From: Climacteris rufus
Taxonomy: Eukaryota; Chordata; Aves; Passeriformes; Climacteridae
DNA length: 64,000 bases
Direction: 5' to 3'
Assembly: GCA_013398175.1 (NCBI GenBank)
Contig: VZRZ01006183.1
Location: 870,139-934,138, forward strand
Numbering within the stretch: position 1 is the stretch's first letter; each line of letters starts with the position of its first letter. Made by a program: the position numbers and the translations under genes. Positions 39,641-52,871 of the stretch are shown piece by piece. Under the pieces are notes generated by a model. The model searched no databases. It worked only from the letters and a program-made list of their open reading frames with translations, and was not told the origin of the DNA.

Positions 39641-40717
39641 TGAATTTGTACTCTTGCTTTTTAAACAAGAGAAGAAAGTATGTTAAGGTTGTTGAACACA
39701 GTGATCACTGTAAATAGAAGAAACTTTTCCCGTCCTGTCTTTCATGATATCAGAGTAAAGGAGCTTATCTACAAGCAGAAGGCAGCAAATTTAGAGCCAG
39801 TAAAGTTTTTTTGTTTTTTTCAAGACTAAAATGAACCCATGAGACTCCTTCCCACAAGATAGAAGAGTTAGGGGACAAAAGTGAACAATTACATGCATTT
39901 AAAAATACTTCTGTTTGCAATAGTAAATATTTTTAAAAGACAAAGAAAAGAGAGACAAGAATTATTTTAGACATTAACTTGCACAGGTTATAAGGCAGTT
40001 TTCTATGGCAGAAACTTACGTGTGACCACCAGCTGCTCCTTCCTTAGGATGAGCTGGTATTGACCACTGCTGAGGGAATGGCTCTGGGTGGAACAGGCTG
40101 CTGGTCTGGTTCAGATTGGGAACTTCCATGTTGTGTCTCACACTTCTCATAATTTTCTTCAAAGGCTTTTGGGGCACACACACACACATAAAATGTGTAG
40201 AAACTGGGTAGTTTGCTTTTGGCCTCAAATTTGAATTTACAAAAGCCATTCTATTGAATGTCTTAGAAATTTGTTTTGACTGGGAACAGAGTGTGACAAC
40301 ATGATTTTTTTAAGAATTATGTTCTTGCAACATAATTTGCAAGCTGGACTGTGACAAAATATAGTTCTCTGTCCAGGCTTTGAATTCTTAAAATACCTTC
40401 TGTGATCCGTTTGGAAATATCTGTATTTAGCTGGGTGAAAAGCTGTGAAAAGCCCCTGGCAAACTTCAAAGACCTCCTATTCATGACCTCCACAGAAAGT
40501 CATGTAGAATCTGCCTGGTTTATAAAGACTGTAAGACTTCCTATTCCAAAGCAGCACTCAAGAAGAAAAAATTGAGGAATATTAGCAGGCCTGTCTCTAA
40601 AGACACTGAGTATAAAATCAGGGAGGTTTAAAAACCCTGAGTGTCACAACTGTTGGTAACAGTGTGAGGAAAGAAGATAAGAGGTAAAAACCTATATTTG
40701 AGTGCATGTTGAATCTA

Positions 40718-40908
40718 CATAGAATTAGAATGGTTTGTGTTGGAAGGAACCTTTAAAGGCCATCTAGTCTAGCTCCCCTGCAATGAACAGGGACATCTTC
40801 AACTAGATCAGGTTGCTCAGAACCTCATCCAACCTGGCCTTGAATATTTCCAGGGATAAGGCATCCATTATTTCCCTGGGTAACCTGTTCCAGTGTGTCA
40901 CCACCCTT
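40718..40908 (-). mobile_element. CR1 LINE 3'-end fragment
   Basis: Its sense strand is on the minus strand. The plus strand starts with the CR1 3' terminus (tagaattagaatggtttg, then gttggaaggaacctttaaagg) and continues with ccatctagtctagctcccctgc..., ggttgctcagaacctcatcc, caacctggccttgaatatttccag and gtaacctgttccagtgtgtcacc, all standard avian CR1 3'-untranslated/ORF-end phrases. The match fades after the caccaccctt phrase, so the copy is strongly 5'-truncated (about 190 bases). No coding capacity remains. It belongs to a different subfamily from the copy near 14 kb, judged by its terminal sequence. Confidence 0.92.
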
Positions 40909-41386
40909 GCAAGATTTTGATCCTCAAAGGTCAGAAAGAAAGAAATCCATCAGCAAGAGTTACAAAGAAGGTACTGTGTAAGTATTGTCTGACTAAAACT
41001 TCTCTACACACCCCAAACCTGGAGTTAGACCTCATACACAATGCTGATTTTTATTCAAAACTGAAGGGATACAGCAAATTTTGGACACCCCAGCCATAAA
41101 TGCACATTTTGAAAACTAGTGGAAGTTCATACATAGAATAGGAGGCAGAACCCTCTACTAATAAGAACCAATAACAATGAGATGATAAACTTTTCTTATA
41201 AAACCTACTATCATCATGCTAATAATTGCATGCACATTTCATCCGGGAAGCAGAATCTTAATCAAATAATAATGTGTATCCTCTTTGAAATGCCCCTTCT
41301 TTTTCTTTGAAGTGCCAGACTGCAACCAGAAGAATACTTCTGCATTTCTTACTTGACATATTCCCATCTGCTGCCATCAAAACTGA

Positions 41387-41435
41387 CTTTCTCTCCCTCA
41401 CTACATTTCTTTCTCCCTTCCTTTCTACTCTCCCC
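41387..41435 (+). repeat. Pyrimidine-rich tract
   Basis: Forty-nine bases of C/T with four As (41400, 41403, 41405 and 41427). Low-complexity sequence. Confidence 0.85.
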
Positions 41436-42384
41436 ACGTATATTTTTAAGATGAAGACCAAACATTTCTGCACCTGTGTGCAGGCAAAGATTTGTAAACG
41501 GCATCAAGCTTTGTATAAACACTGCTGCCTCATGGATAACAAATTTGAAAAGTAGCAAGAAAGATAATCTCCCCTTTATTGACTTCATTCATATTGAAAT
41601 GTATGATCAGAGTCAAAGTCTTAATCTTCACCTCACTTTCACAGCTGCTCAGCTAACCTTAGTGTGTATCCCAGCCCTGTGTGAGAAAGCAAGGCCCCTG
41701 TGATTGGATTAAAGGGCAAAGAAAGGGAATGTCGTGTTGCCCCTGTAGGCAGCCCAAGATCTCAGAAAGAAGCTCAAATAACAAAAGGTGACAAATGTGA
41801 CCCAGCAAAAGCATGGCAGGCTCCATCAGACTTCATCTGGCAGCACCAGCTACAACGAGGCCACTTTTGACACTCTGTATGAGGTGGCTTCTCAATCTGT
41901 ACTAAATCTTGTCTTTTTTCAATAGGAGGTGGGAGGAGGTCTCTCTGCACCTTCCTACTGAGACAAGTCAGTCAGTAGCCCAGGATGATAAGCCAGATCA
42001 ATGAAGTTTCCCTGCTAAGGCCACCTGTTAACAATGGTCACCTCCTAAAATGTTAAAGAAAAATATTGACTGCAGTTCACAATGTGCTTTTATGGAACAA
42101 ATTGTACAAAGAAATTCTTCTCATTTTCTAATGCCTGAGCAGTGAAGCTAAGCCCAAGATTTGGTGGCTTCCCCATCACATTTGTATAGCTCCTTACATC
42201 AGAAGTTAAAATTAGCTCATTTGGATTCAAGAGTATGTCCATTCACAGATAAAAAATATAAAGTTGGAAATTTGCCATAGTTCTTGATGTAGACATGCAA
42301 AGGGAAAAAAGACTCTGTGGTCACAAGATCCCACCAAACGTTATTTCTTTTAAATAATTAATATACTTTCCCGAGTGTAAACTG

Positions 42385-42560
42385 CTCTCTCTTAGCAGTA
42401 ACGCTCTGCAGAAGGAGTGCTCAAACAACCCACACTGCCTCAGGGGTCCGCCTGCCTCTGGTCGAATCAGAGCTGAGGGAGGGTAGTCCAAGTGAGGCAA
42501 ATTACAGAGAAACAGCTCTAAGGAGATATTAGAGAATAAAGGGCTGTGGTAACCCCCCAC
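42385..42560. promoter_or_regulatory. GC-richer unique block; candidate conserved element
   Basis: A short block with higher GC than its flanks and local CpGs (in taacgctc, gtccgcc and gtcgaatc). It reads as unique, non-repetitive sequence. The minus strand is open through it but encodes nothing recognisable. It may be a conserved non-coding element or an unrecognised decayed LTR. Neither is demonstrated. Confidence 0.15.
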
Positions 42561-43744
42561 ACTTGAATATCCAGCTCCAGTATTGATTTGTATGCTTTTT
42601 GAAAGTACGCTTTTAGTCAAACTTGTGAAAACATAATATGAATAACTACAAACAAACAAAAAAAAAAAAAAACACATAAAATCAAAACTGGGCTGTGCTG
42701 AAGGTGCTTGCAGCAGCAGAGTACCTTTTTTTGAAAATACACTTTTCTAAATTAAACTATAATTGAGCAAAAATAAGAATGTCTGAAACATCACAAAACA
42801 TAAATATCTGTCATTTTAGAGGTAAGCCTCACCTCAGTACCTGATACAACTCTGCATTGAGAGGTTGGTGAACTTCTACATCCATTAAGGTGAGGCTTGG
42901 ACCTCCCTGGCACTCAGGTTCCCTACAATATGGCAGATGGGACTTCAGTAATTAACAAATGTTAAATCTCATCCCTAGAATTAATCCTTGACTCAGACAC
43001 CTACGAACACTTGATGTTGCAGATCTATCACTTCAAACACAGGTTTGACAGACAGACATGCTGCTCTGAATTAATTGTGTTGAGGCTAGGTCTTTGGACA
43101 GTCTCCAGTGACTAACTCCCTTTTTACCAACCCTTTATAAACCTATCCTTTGTTAGAGCAATTCTCAAGGGATGAAGAATCACTTCTATTCCAGGTCACC
43201 TTGATTTCTTTTGTAGATCAGGTCTGGGTAGTGCCATGGTTATGGTGTCCTGTGAATCCCTATGTGTTCAGCACCAAAGCAGGATCAGGGTCATATTGCT
43301 ATAGATTTGAGCTATCCCCCAGGTGTTTTATTTTGTTGGAAGTTATTGCTGTGATAATCCAGGGTTTACAAAAGTGGTTTGAAAACATTTTTTTCCCTTC
43401 GCTTCCTGATGTTGAGTCAAATATTGGTCAGCTGGATTGAGGGATTAAGTATCAAAGTCTGCTTTTTACATTCATCAGACTTCATGAGAAACTTTTTTCA
43501 GTGCTACTGGAAAGAACTGCAGTCTCTCCTCCTCCAGATCTGCAGCTCAGGACTGTACATAGACTAAATTCAGCAGCCCAGCTTCCAGGAGGCTGCTGCT
43601 GTGGCGGCAGAAATGGAGATCCAGTTAATGACATGTCGATCAGCTCCCTGCTGCTCTTTTGTAAAAAGAGAAGAAAAGCCAGTGTTTATTTTCAAATAAC
43701 ATTTTTTGCTGAGGTTCTAGAAAGATGGATGAACTGAAACTGAC

Positions 43745-43990
43745 TTTGATTTGGAACTAATGGGCCAAATCAATCATTATAACTGGCCATTGCTTTACCT
43801 CAGGTGGAGGCATTAGCTGATGCTGTTTGGGCAACATACAAGCTGACAGCCTTATATTTGCTGATGTGTTTACCTCAGCCATAAACAAACCTTTAAGAGA
43901 TTGGCCTATTGATAGCTGGGTTCTCAATTTACATTTATTACGATAGTATATGGGTGAATAACCATGGAAAATATTTCACGCCTGAAAAGT
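43745..43990. promoter_or_regulatory. Candidate enhancer-like block with Fox, E-box and homeodomain-type motifs
   Basis: A non-coding segment with clustered motifs: an E-box CAGGTG at 43801, a forkhead-type TGTTTAC at 43867, an ATAAACAAAC forkhead-type site on the other orientation at 43881, and TCAATCATTATAA-type A/T words at the start. The texture is complex with no simple repeats. Motifs of 6-10 bases occur often by chance, so only conservation across species could raise this above a suggestion. Confidence 0.2.
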
Positions 43991-43999
43991 TATGATAGA

Positions 44000-46900
44000 A
44001 TGTAGAGAAATAAGGATCATATATGCTGTACAGTGGAAGAAAAAAAGGCTTGTAGTTGAGCACATACAAATTTGTACCCTTTGCCTTGTGCTAAGCTATT
44101 ATATTGGCTTTCATGCAGAAATGAATAATAGCTTTATTCACCCTCTCTAGATTGCCCTAACATGCTGCAACTTGATTAAGGGCATGAATTCAGGACATGA
44201 ATCTTCCTGATATAGTGAGATTATTGAAATTATCCCAAAAGAGCATGTTTGCTGCTCTGCATGCAAAGATCTTCCATTGTCTCCTTAAGAATACACAAGA
44301 CAGGTCAAGAGAAGCTTAATTAATATGGAATTAGCACAAGTCAGTTTTGGGTTTTTATATTGTCTTGCCCTTTGTGGCTGTAGGGCAGCTGGCAGTTTGA
44401 GGAGATCATGCTCATATAAGTGTATTGATCAAATGTTATTAGTTAAAGCTTATTTGTGTGCTATCTTTAGGGTAGCAGAACAGGGATTCTATACAGCACA
44501 TAGTGCTAGGCAGAAAAGGCCAACAAGTTTCTGCATTTTGGCAAGTCTGATTTAAGGCTAATAAGTAGCTGAGCTTTTCAGCAGAGAAAAGGTTTTGGAT
44601 TAACTCTGTAGCTACATGAGGCATTTCTTGCCTTGTTTAACACTGCATTGCAATCAAACAGCTTCCCCTTCCAAACTACCATGTCTGTGAAGGATCGTTT
44701 AATATCACTCGGTCATCTGCCAGGTTCCACTACCTAGTTTGCAGAAATAATTGGGTTTCTTTAATGTCATTTGTTCTCAAATTTATTGAACAAGGACAAG
44801 CAAAAACAGGCTATTCATCTAATTGACTGAGCACTACACTCTTTGAATATCATATTACCATTATGTCTAAGCTCTCAGGAGCCAAACTTAGCATTTGCCA
44901 AGAACTTATTTCTCATTATTTATCCATATTGCATGACAGCACAGGGATTCAGAAAAGATCATTCTGTCATCTTCACTATTCATTTCTCTTGATAGTTGTA
45001 CCAAGTTCATAATGAGGCAACTGAATTAATCCTCATATTTAATGATGCTGTGCCATGTAAAATTCTCATTGACTTAGTGGATCCCCTGTGGAAGGTACTG
45101 CACAGCAGAAGAAATCTTTTCTGGAATATGCTTTCTCAGCAGTCCTTCTCCATAGCACTAAAAACACAGCACAGACAAGGACCTTAAAGATGATGAATCC
45201 TTGCTAACCAAGTCCCAGAACAACTGTTGCAGTAACTTTGTGCATGTGGAACATTTCCACAAAATTTGTGACAGATGCAAACAGCACATTCTTATGTGGC
45301 CCTGCCTACAACTTGATGTTCCTTGTGACTTGTACAGTTTCTTACTAGCTTAGTTCTTAGACTTGGAAATATGTGAATTGTACTTCTTTTATTTAGTTTT
45401 ATGAAAATTATCTTCTCTAGGTCATCAGCTCTTTGCAATGGACTTATTCCCATCACCAGAATCACAATGATTCATGGTTTTAAAGCAGAGTTTCCTTTTT
45501 CTTTTTATTCCCTGCAAACATTCTTAAATCAGAAGGAAATATTCACCCACAAAACCTCCAAAGTATTTTAGGCTTCCTGCCATGTGCCTGTTCAGTTGTG
45601 CCTGTGTTAATCCAGATCTTGTGTCTCACCCAGATTTGGATTTTGGAGTTTTAGAGAATTTGTGGGAAGAACAGGAGAGGAGAATGTATCAGCTGGGCCA
45701 TTTATAATCTTATTTTTTGGGCATAGTATGATTGTGACAGTTACCACATGTCTTTCAGCATCTGAGAAAACAAACCTGGACAGGTTAAAAAGTCCCCTCA
45801 ATGCACATGAACAGATACAAATGCGCACATGCAAGCACATGCATATGCTTCGTCTTTTTGCTCTTTCTCTCAATTCTGCTCCTTACATCAGTGGAATTAA
45901 CATTATGAGCAATAACTGAATTAATTTGACAGTAATCCCAAGCTTAACAATGAACTTCACATCTAAATCAGTTCTATGTCTCTGTTAGTACGTGAAATGC
46001 ACACGCAGTAGCAGAGAACTGCCATGAGCAAAACCCCACTATCTTAAAATTAAAATTCCTTCACACTCTCCTAGAATCATATAGGTTATTTCTTTGCATT
46101 CTATTTGGCAGCTCTTGTTTTGTAAACTGGAAATTTGATCACTGTACATTAAAACAGTTATCTCTATCTGTTATGCAAAGGTAGCAAGAAACAGTATTTA
46201 GAACAAAACAAATAGTTAAACCTCAGTGAAGAAGTGGGCCTAGGCAAAAATACCGTTCAAGAATAACCTCTCTTTGATGTAAATTATATAAATTAGGTCA
46301 GCTTTAACTTCTAGACATTTGAGGCTGAGGTCTGCAAAGTTCTGTAAAGTTTTACTAATACCTTTGAATGCTTTGAAAAACAGTTGTTAAAAACCTCTTA
46401 CACTGCCTGCAGATGAATGTCAGTCATTTTCAAATGACAGCAAATATTCACATACACTTAATTGTTGTAAAATGTTTTAATTCTGTTTATGATTGTTTGA
46501 TTATTTTCATATCACAGCTGTTCAGAAACAGGTCTTTAGATTTTTTCCTCTTTTCAAAGCAATTGACTTCATAAAAAGTGCAAAATCTACTTTTTTTCCA
46601 AAAAATTCTTTTAACAAAAGATCTGCGATACCCAGAATGAAATGGAGTAGAGTAAGTCTGAGTCTGAACACACTAAACTGATTGCTTTGGGTAATCATTG
46701 GGATACTGTTTTATATCATAAAGTGTTCTGATTCATTCTCAGGAAACATGGCTTATTTTTATGTTAATGTTTTTCTTTTCTCCAAAGAGGTTCTATGAAT
46801 TATCCCAAATAGATTAATGTGCTGACCTTTGATCCCTAGAAACCAGAGGCTGGATTACAGCTGTGCACGCCTTGAGAAGCTTAACTTTTACCATTCAGTT

Positions 46901-49900
46901 AAGATGTGAGCTGCAAAGTTGAAAGATGCCTGAACCTGACATTCTAAGGAAATAGCAAAATTAGCACAAGATTTTTCCAAGACTATTTATACATCTTCTG
47001 AAATACAGAATAAGGCTGATCATTGCCTTTGAAGAGTATTCACAGAAGAGGCAGATCACTGCTGTAGCAGAATAAAATCCTGCAGTCATTCTTTAGGCTT
47101 AGTAAAAGTAAAGCTCATGCAGATTTTCTTATATGCACTCAGCCCAGCAGTATCTTTGCAGATGCTGTTAGCAACTGCATGTCATCTTTGTTCAATAACC
47201 ACACTGAGTTGGTGCTTTTTTAAAAAAATAGTTTATCCTGTCTGTGTAAGTCACCTTGTCCTCATTGATACTCAGCCATACATATGTTGGTTAGCAAGGA
47301 CTTTGGTCACTGTTTGGAAAAGAAGTTAAAAACCTAAATAGGAGGCTTGCAGTTTATTGTAATTCAGCTGACATAAACATGTCAATTCCCCTTGCATTCA
47401 CACAAGTTCTCCAGATCTCGGGCACAAATGCAAATGGAGAAGTGGTTCCTTTTTTTCTAGAGCATAAAATAGCATGTGAGTGAGCAGCCTATGGAAATTA
47501 AGGATGAAATAAGGTAAAATTTAGCCGTTGTAGTTTGAGAGTGACAAACTACAGTAGTTCTTGGGAAACAGGATGAGGAAGGTTGGAAGGAAGAAGTGAT
47601 AGGTCTGATGGTTATGTCTCCCAGTATTACAGTCCAGCACAGGATGTTTTAGACAAAAATTGAGATAAAACTTGAGTGCTTATGAGCAAAAAATATGGAC
47701 AGTTTTTCCTGCAAAGCTAGGCATGATTGGCAACTTCTCTTGGCATCTTTCTTTTAAGTTTCCATAATATAGGATGAGATTGTGAGCTTCATTGACACCA
47801 AAAAATTCTAAACTGCACAAGACTTTAAGCCCACAAGCCAAATTAAATTTCAGCAGTCAAAGCCTATTGGATTCCTTGCATCCCTGCACAACATGAGATG
47901 AAAATTGTTAACTCTAGCATGTTGGTAAATGAGTAATTTCCAATAAAAGAAAAATTAGAACATGCTGGTTCTAAGACTCTTTTCATGGTGTTTTCAACTT
48001 GTATGGAACCAGGAAGTGTCAAGTGTTACAAGAAAACCTGTTCATAATATATTTGATTTATAGACTCCAAGAGGTGGGGCTGTGTTGGGATAATAATTTC
48101 ATTTTCTGGAAGGTGATCAAAACAAAACTTTCAGACGTTCTGAGGTTTACCCAGTGCTGGAGGGTTGGTTGCCATTTCTGCCATATGCACTATATCAGAA
48201 TTATTCATCAGCTGTCTTTTTGATATATAGATTTCATATGATACAGGGAGTTTTAGTCCACAACCATTCATTTCATTTTACAGTACTAAACGTTCTTCAG
48301 GCATTAGAGATAATTTCAAAGAAAAAAAATTACTTAAAAGTATCACTTAAAAGAAGTTGTACTTAACAGTTTCACAAAAAAATCCAAATTCCATAATTCA
48401 AATACGGTTGTCATTGTATAATCATACAAAAACAGCAAATATTGGATTATTAAATGTAATGTTTCTATCAAATAAAACTTCAGCACTTTCTCATATTGTC
48501 TTTTGCTCACAAGTAGTGCAAGGTTGTGCATTATTTGCCACAGTGTATGCTAACACTGGAGAGCGAGAGCAATCCTTCCTGCAGAAAAAGCATCCTAAAC
48601 CCACCTTTCTATGAGGTGTCTATTCATGGATGACTCTGTAGGATTGCAGTTAGAATTTTTCTTCCAAACCACAAAGTATAATATATAGAAGGAAGCCTGA
48701 AAAAGAGCTCAAGTTCTGGGTGTTTTAATAAGCTGGGAATCCATTCTTATGTGAGCTTCATGGCTAAGGTGCAAACTTATTATCTCATTCTTGGCATTGA
48801 GCTTTTTTTGGAGGCATTTGCTCTCACAAAAGAAATATTTTACTTAATCTTTATTTTAAAAACATCAAATGAATATCAAGGTTGCTTATAGAACTATAGG
48901 TGAGCAGCAGGTGTGGTATGATTATCAGGTAGATCATGCTGACTGAAGAATTGTGATGGTTCATACAGAGAACTAAACCAAGATTTTTGACTTGGGTTTG
49001 AGTATCCCGCACCCAGGCCCACAGTCAACTTGTGACTAATGTGTGCTTTTTAGCTGGGGATTTCACTTTTTCCATAGCTTATCTGAAACTGTAATGAATT
49101 TTCACGTGAAATCTTTCTTTCAGGCTCATGTGTTTTATCAAACAGATCTAAAGGTCTTCCCTGTAAAAAACTAGAAAAATTATGCTGTGTAGGTAACTAG
49201 GGGTCAATGTGGTGCCTGTTGGTAGGAAGCTCTATGAATCTTTGTTATTACCTTACCATACTATTTGCTGGTCAGAGATCTCAGTCTAAGCAAACAACTG
49301 ATTGCATTGCAAAGCTTACCATCACGTCAGGTAGATGTGATGACAGTACCAAGGAAAGCTGTAAGTCTAAAGGACTAACTGGATGTAGGACGAAGTTAGA
49401 GTTTTTATAAGTAAGCTGTGTGGTGCATTGGCTGTGTGTACAGTAGGCTTCAAAGAATAAACAGAGGCCCAAGAGCCCAGGACTTTAACTTTGTTATCTT
49501 TTAAGTGCAACAGATTCACAGTATAACTGGTAAGTGATCAAAGCAATACTTCAACAAATCGAAGTTAAGACAAAAATTGAGCTCTAAGCATTCCTAGATG
49601 TGATTTTGAATAGTAGCATAGCTTTGGGATTTGTTTAGAATGTAATTTATTTTCTTGTTTGTTTGCTTTTAGAGGGGTGAGTCTTAAAAGGATTTGTTGG
49701 CTCTGTGCTGTTCAAGCACCTCAAAGATCTAAAACTCTAAACATTGTCTGTTGACTTCCTGTTGGGAAAAACTTCTAGTTGTCACAAATCACTAGAGCCT
49801 GTTCATACAGCCACCAACTCTTATCCTGCTTGGAACCAAAAAGGGAACAGAAAAGTACTGTGTTTCCCAGCCTCTTTCTTCTCAAACCTGTATCAAGGGT

Positions 49901-51270
49901 GTCCAAAGCAGTAAAGGGGAGTGGGGAGCAAGAGAAGCATGAAGGGAGACCTTCAGTTCTTCAATTCTGATGCCATGATGCTGCCTTTATGTGTGTTAGA
50001 ATTCAAATCCAAGTATTTCATATTTGTACAGACCTTCATTTGTTTTTTTTGATCAGTAAAATATTTAAAACATACAAACCCTTCCTTAAGCTTCTTTATT
50101 TTATGAATCAATTGTAAATAACCTTTGAAATGCATTCAGCTGATGGAAACCATTTGTTTGTTTGGAAAAGGTAATTTTCCCAAGCTCAGAGAGGAACAGG
50201 CAGTCCTTTCTACAAATCCTGTAAAATGCTGTGCGAAATTATGGTCTAGATAGCTGGAGTGACCTCTCGTGGTCTTCTCAGGAACTAAGACAATTCACCT
50301 CCCCACTTCCTTACCCTCTTTTTAGCACATACAGATGCAAGATGCTGGTTCTAACTGAAATAAGGACCCAGAAGCACAACTCCAGCAGGAGAGTGCAGGA
50401 AAGGTAAATGTTAAAATGTAGCTCACAATGTGCTCCAAACTTAATTGATATCGGGAAAATACTATTTTAGCCCTTGAGTGTCACTCATCTCTTCTCAGTT
50501 TCTCCAAGAAAGAAATGCTTTCCAGATATGGCAAGTTGGCTCCCTCCTAGCATGTCTCATCTGTATTTTTTTAATGTTGGCTAACAAAAGTGCAGGTCTT
50601 TAAAAACGAGGTTAACATCTTCCTAAGCCACTGGAAATGGGAGCAATCAACCCTTCACAAGGAATCAACTAGTATTGTTATAAGTAGCTGAAATATCTCT
50701 AACAGATGCCTGCAATACCTTTTACTGCAATCTTGCTTTTATTTCACCGTGCCTTTGAGTCAGCTGGTTCTAGATAACAGTGAGACATTTCGATCAAATG
50801 TTTACAGACTAGAAAAACAAGTGCATATTTTCATTGCAGTAGCTTCATCTCAGCACCCAAGGGATTATTTTGGTTTTTGTAAGGGTTTTTTTCTGGGAGG
50901 AGGAGGAGGAGAAGGAGGAGGCAGGTTGGGACTGTTGTTTAACATGACATAATATTTTTTTTTCAACCTGAATTAATTCCACTTGCTAAAACCCAAGCAT
51001 TTGAGACCAGATGTCCCCCAATACTTCAGGTCATCATATGCCATGTATTGACCAGTGTATTAGATTTCTGGGAAAGTATTTACGATTTGTGTGATTCACT
51101 TCATGAGAGGGACAGCTGCTACACTAGGATTCCTCTGTCCCTTCTTCATGCAGCACCTACATTTCTCTAATTTTAAAAAGTAATCCAGATATATATTTTA
51201 TGAACTGTTTTATATGATTAGATGTTGCATGTCCATATATATCTGTATTAAGTAGAGGAGTCTGAACAAA
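44000..51270. other. Non-coding DNA, no gene seen
   Basis: Small open stretches (up to 88 codons) without recognisable motifs. Contains a short GTCATTT/AAATGAC inverted repeat near 46422 and a GGA-rich purine run at 50895. A stretch near 50.16-50.22 kb (cccaagctcagagaggaac) faintly resembles the 3' part of MIR. Otherwise it is unique AT-rich sequence. Confidence 0.65.
50895..50921 (+). repeat. (GGA)n purine tract
   Basis: Twenty-seven consecutive purines made mostly of GGA triplets with one GAA interruption. GGA repeats can form two-layer quadruplexes. The open frame through it encodes a glycine run that is only a by-product of the repeat. Confidence 0.9.
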
Positions 51271-51275
51271 ACTAG

Positions 51276-51410
51276 TACACCCCTTATTCACTCCCCAAAC
51301 ACTACCATCAGTTTCCAAACCCAGATTCAAGATTCACACTTAGCCCACGTATCTAATGTTCATAAACTCCATACACCACCGAATAGAACAATCCCCCTCC
51401 CACTCATAGT
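51276..51410 (+). other. Strongly C-over-G skewed block
   Basis: Over these 135 bases I count about 50 C and 9 G on the plus strand, far from the near parity of surrounding sequence. It is not a simple repeat. Mitochondrial light-strand-like skew prompted a check for a nuclear mitochondrial insert, but no mitochondrial gene or control-region motif was recognisable. Its origin is unexplained. Confidence 0.6.
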
Positions 51411-52845
51411 TCAAGAGTCAAAAAATTGAAAACCAGATCATGATTTTAATCAGACAGTTTAGCCCTGTCTCTAGTATTGATAGCTCTGCTAGATAGAGAA
51501 GACAATTACCCATATCCCTACACTTCTCAGTGGTAGGGGATAAGGAAAAAAAATATCAATATTCTCTAGAGGCACAAATAAGTGTCTATTGAATGGCCTT
51601 GCATTCATTCTCCCTGCCATCTGCTCTTTTAATCTTCCATATGAGTATTGCATACTGAAACAACATCAATGCAATTGTCAGGGTTTTTCAATATCTATTT
51701 TCCCTTTCCTTTTCTATTATTTTTGTGATGACTGACTTTTCACATATTTCTTCTTTAAGTTTCTTTTCCATATGATTCTTCTTGTGGCTTTTGTAATGTC
51801 TTAGCATTTTTTTAGAGATGAAGTTCAGCATCAGGATACTGAAAATGGATGGATATGTTGTTTAATAATAGAAAGATCAGATCATTTAATTTCATTATTT
51901 ATAGCTACAAGGCCTATCCAGCTATTTTCCAGACTTCACTCACACATAGTATATACCAGAAAAGTTCAATTATTTTCTCTCATTTCCATCTCCTACAAAA
52001 AGTAAGCAAGTGTCCTACATTCTCCTGACACTAATACAGTAGCTTTTGAGATATGAGTCCAGACATGTCAGATACCTTAGTCCAGAGAACAGGATGTGCT
52101 CTTTAGTACAACTCAGACTGTCTGAACTTACTGCCAAAGCTCATCTGACTTTTTGTATAAGAACTTAAGTTAACAGAATATGTTATTGTAAGTGAGTAAG
52201 TTCTCTTAATTCTCATTTCTTCAGCCAAATCCAACTCTCGGGGTAAAAAAAATCTGCCTTCAACTCTAAAAGGAAAACTTCCTTGACTGACATCTCTTTG
52301 GGCTTCATTCCTGTTCAATATAGTGTCCAACAGGGCAAATCCATCTCATTGAGGTCGATGACACTTCAGCTAATATAACTGAGGGGTTATATGATAGCTG
52401 CTTTCTAGAAGTCTATGTAAGGTCAAAAGGTAGGACTCTGAACTCCTCTTAGAAGGCATCAGAGGAATGTTTGTTAAGAATAGCTTCAGTTCAATGTTTT
52501 CAGTATTGTCGATAAAACCTGTTTCTAGGAAGGTAGCAATTTTAGCCTGCAGTGCTCTCCTGCAATCTGATATCAACAGCAGGTGATTCAGGTCTCCTTT
52601 ATTATTTGAGTTCTTGAATAAGGGTAGTAGTAACAATTAAGATTCAATACATTCTTGCTATTAACATCCGCTATAGATCACAGGTGAAAACACATGTATG
52701 CATGAATGCATAACATGTCTCTGTAGTTGATTTCTGTGGGGTTTTTTCATTATTATTCTTACAAGCATAAATATTTACAATATTTATCTACCTACTGAAA
52801 TAGTCTCATTTCCATGCTTATTTAAATGGACTAGCTTGGCTGCTA

Positions 52846-52871
52846 GTGGTGCTTATTTGTGGTGCTTATTT
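52846..52871 (+). repeat. Perfect 13-bp tandem duplication
   Basis: The unit gtggtgcttattt is present twice with no mismatch and no spacer. Confidence 0.9.

Larger units (their letters stand above)
37330..40715. other. Non-coding DNA, no gene seen
   Basis: No coding region supported. Contains an 11-base tandem repeat at 38116 and an old repeat relic at about 39584. Open stretches are 77 codons or shorter and lack motifs. Confidence 0.65.
40915..43740. other. Non-coding DNA with a GC-richer block
   Basis: No recognised gene. Several overlapping open stretches on both strands (41258-41588, 42321-42677 and 43150-43737) look like consequences of pyrimidine-rich or less AT-rich sequence, not genes. 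A pyrimidine-rich tract lies at 41387-41435 and an A15 run at 42658. The block around 42.38-42.56 kb is GC-richer, with several CpGs, and is noted separately. Confidence 0.6.

Noticed and set aside
42321..42677. 118-codon minus-strand open frame
   Set aside because: Runs through a GC-richer block and an A-rich tract. No recognisable protein features.
43150..43737. Three overlapping plus-strand open frames, considered as pieces of a frameshifted gene
   Set aside because: Joined or separate, they show no conserved domain, and the overlaps are not explained by a simple frameshift.
46074..46120. CR1 end suggested by the words tagaatcatataggtt
   Set aside because: The match stops after the first words; none of the following CR1 phrases are present.
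50160..50225. MIR 3' part suggested by cccaagctcagagaggaac
   Set aside because: Too short and diverged to separate from chance, with no flanking MIR core.
51276..51410. Nuclear mitochondrial insert
   Set aside because: Only the strand skew is suggestive; no mitochondrial gene or control-region motif was recognised.
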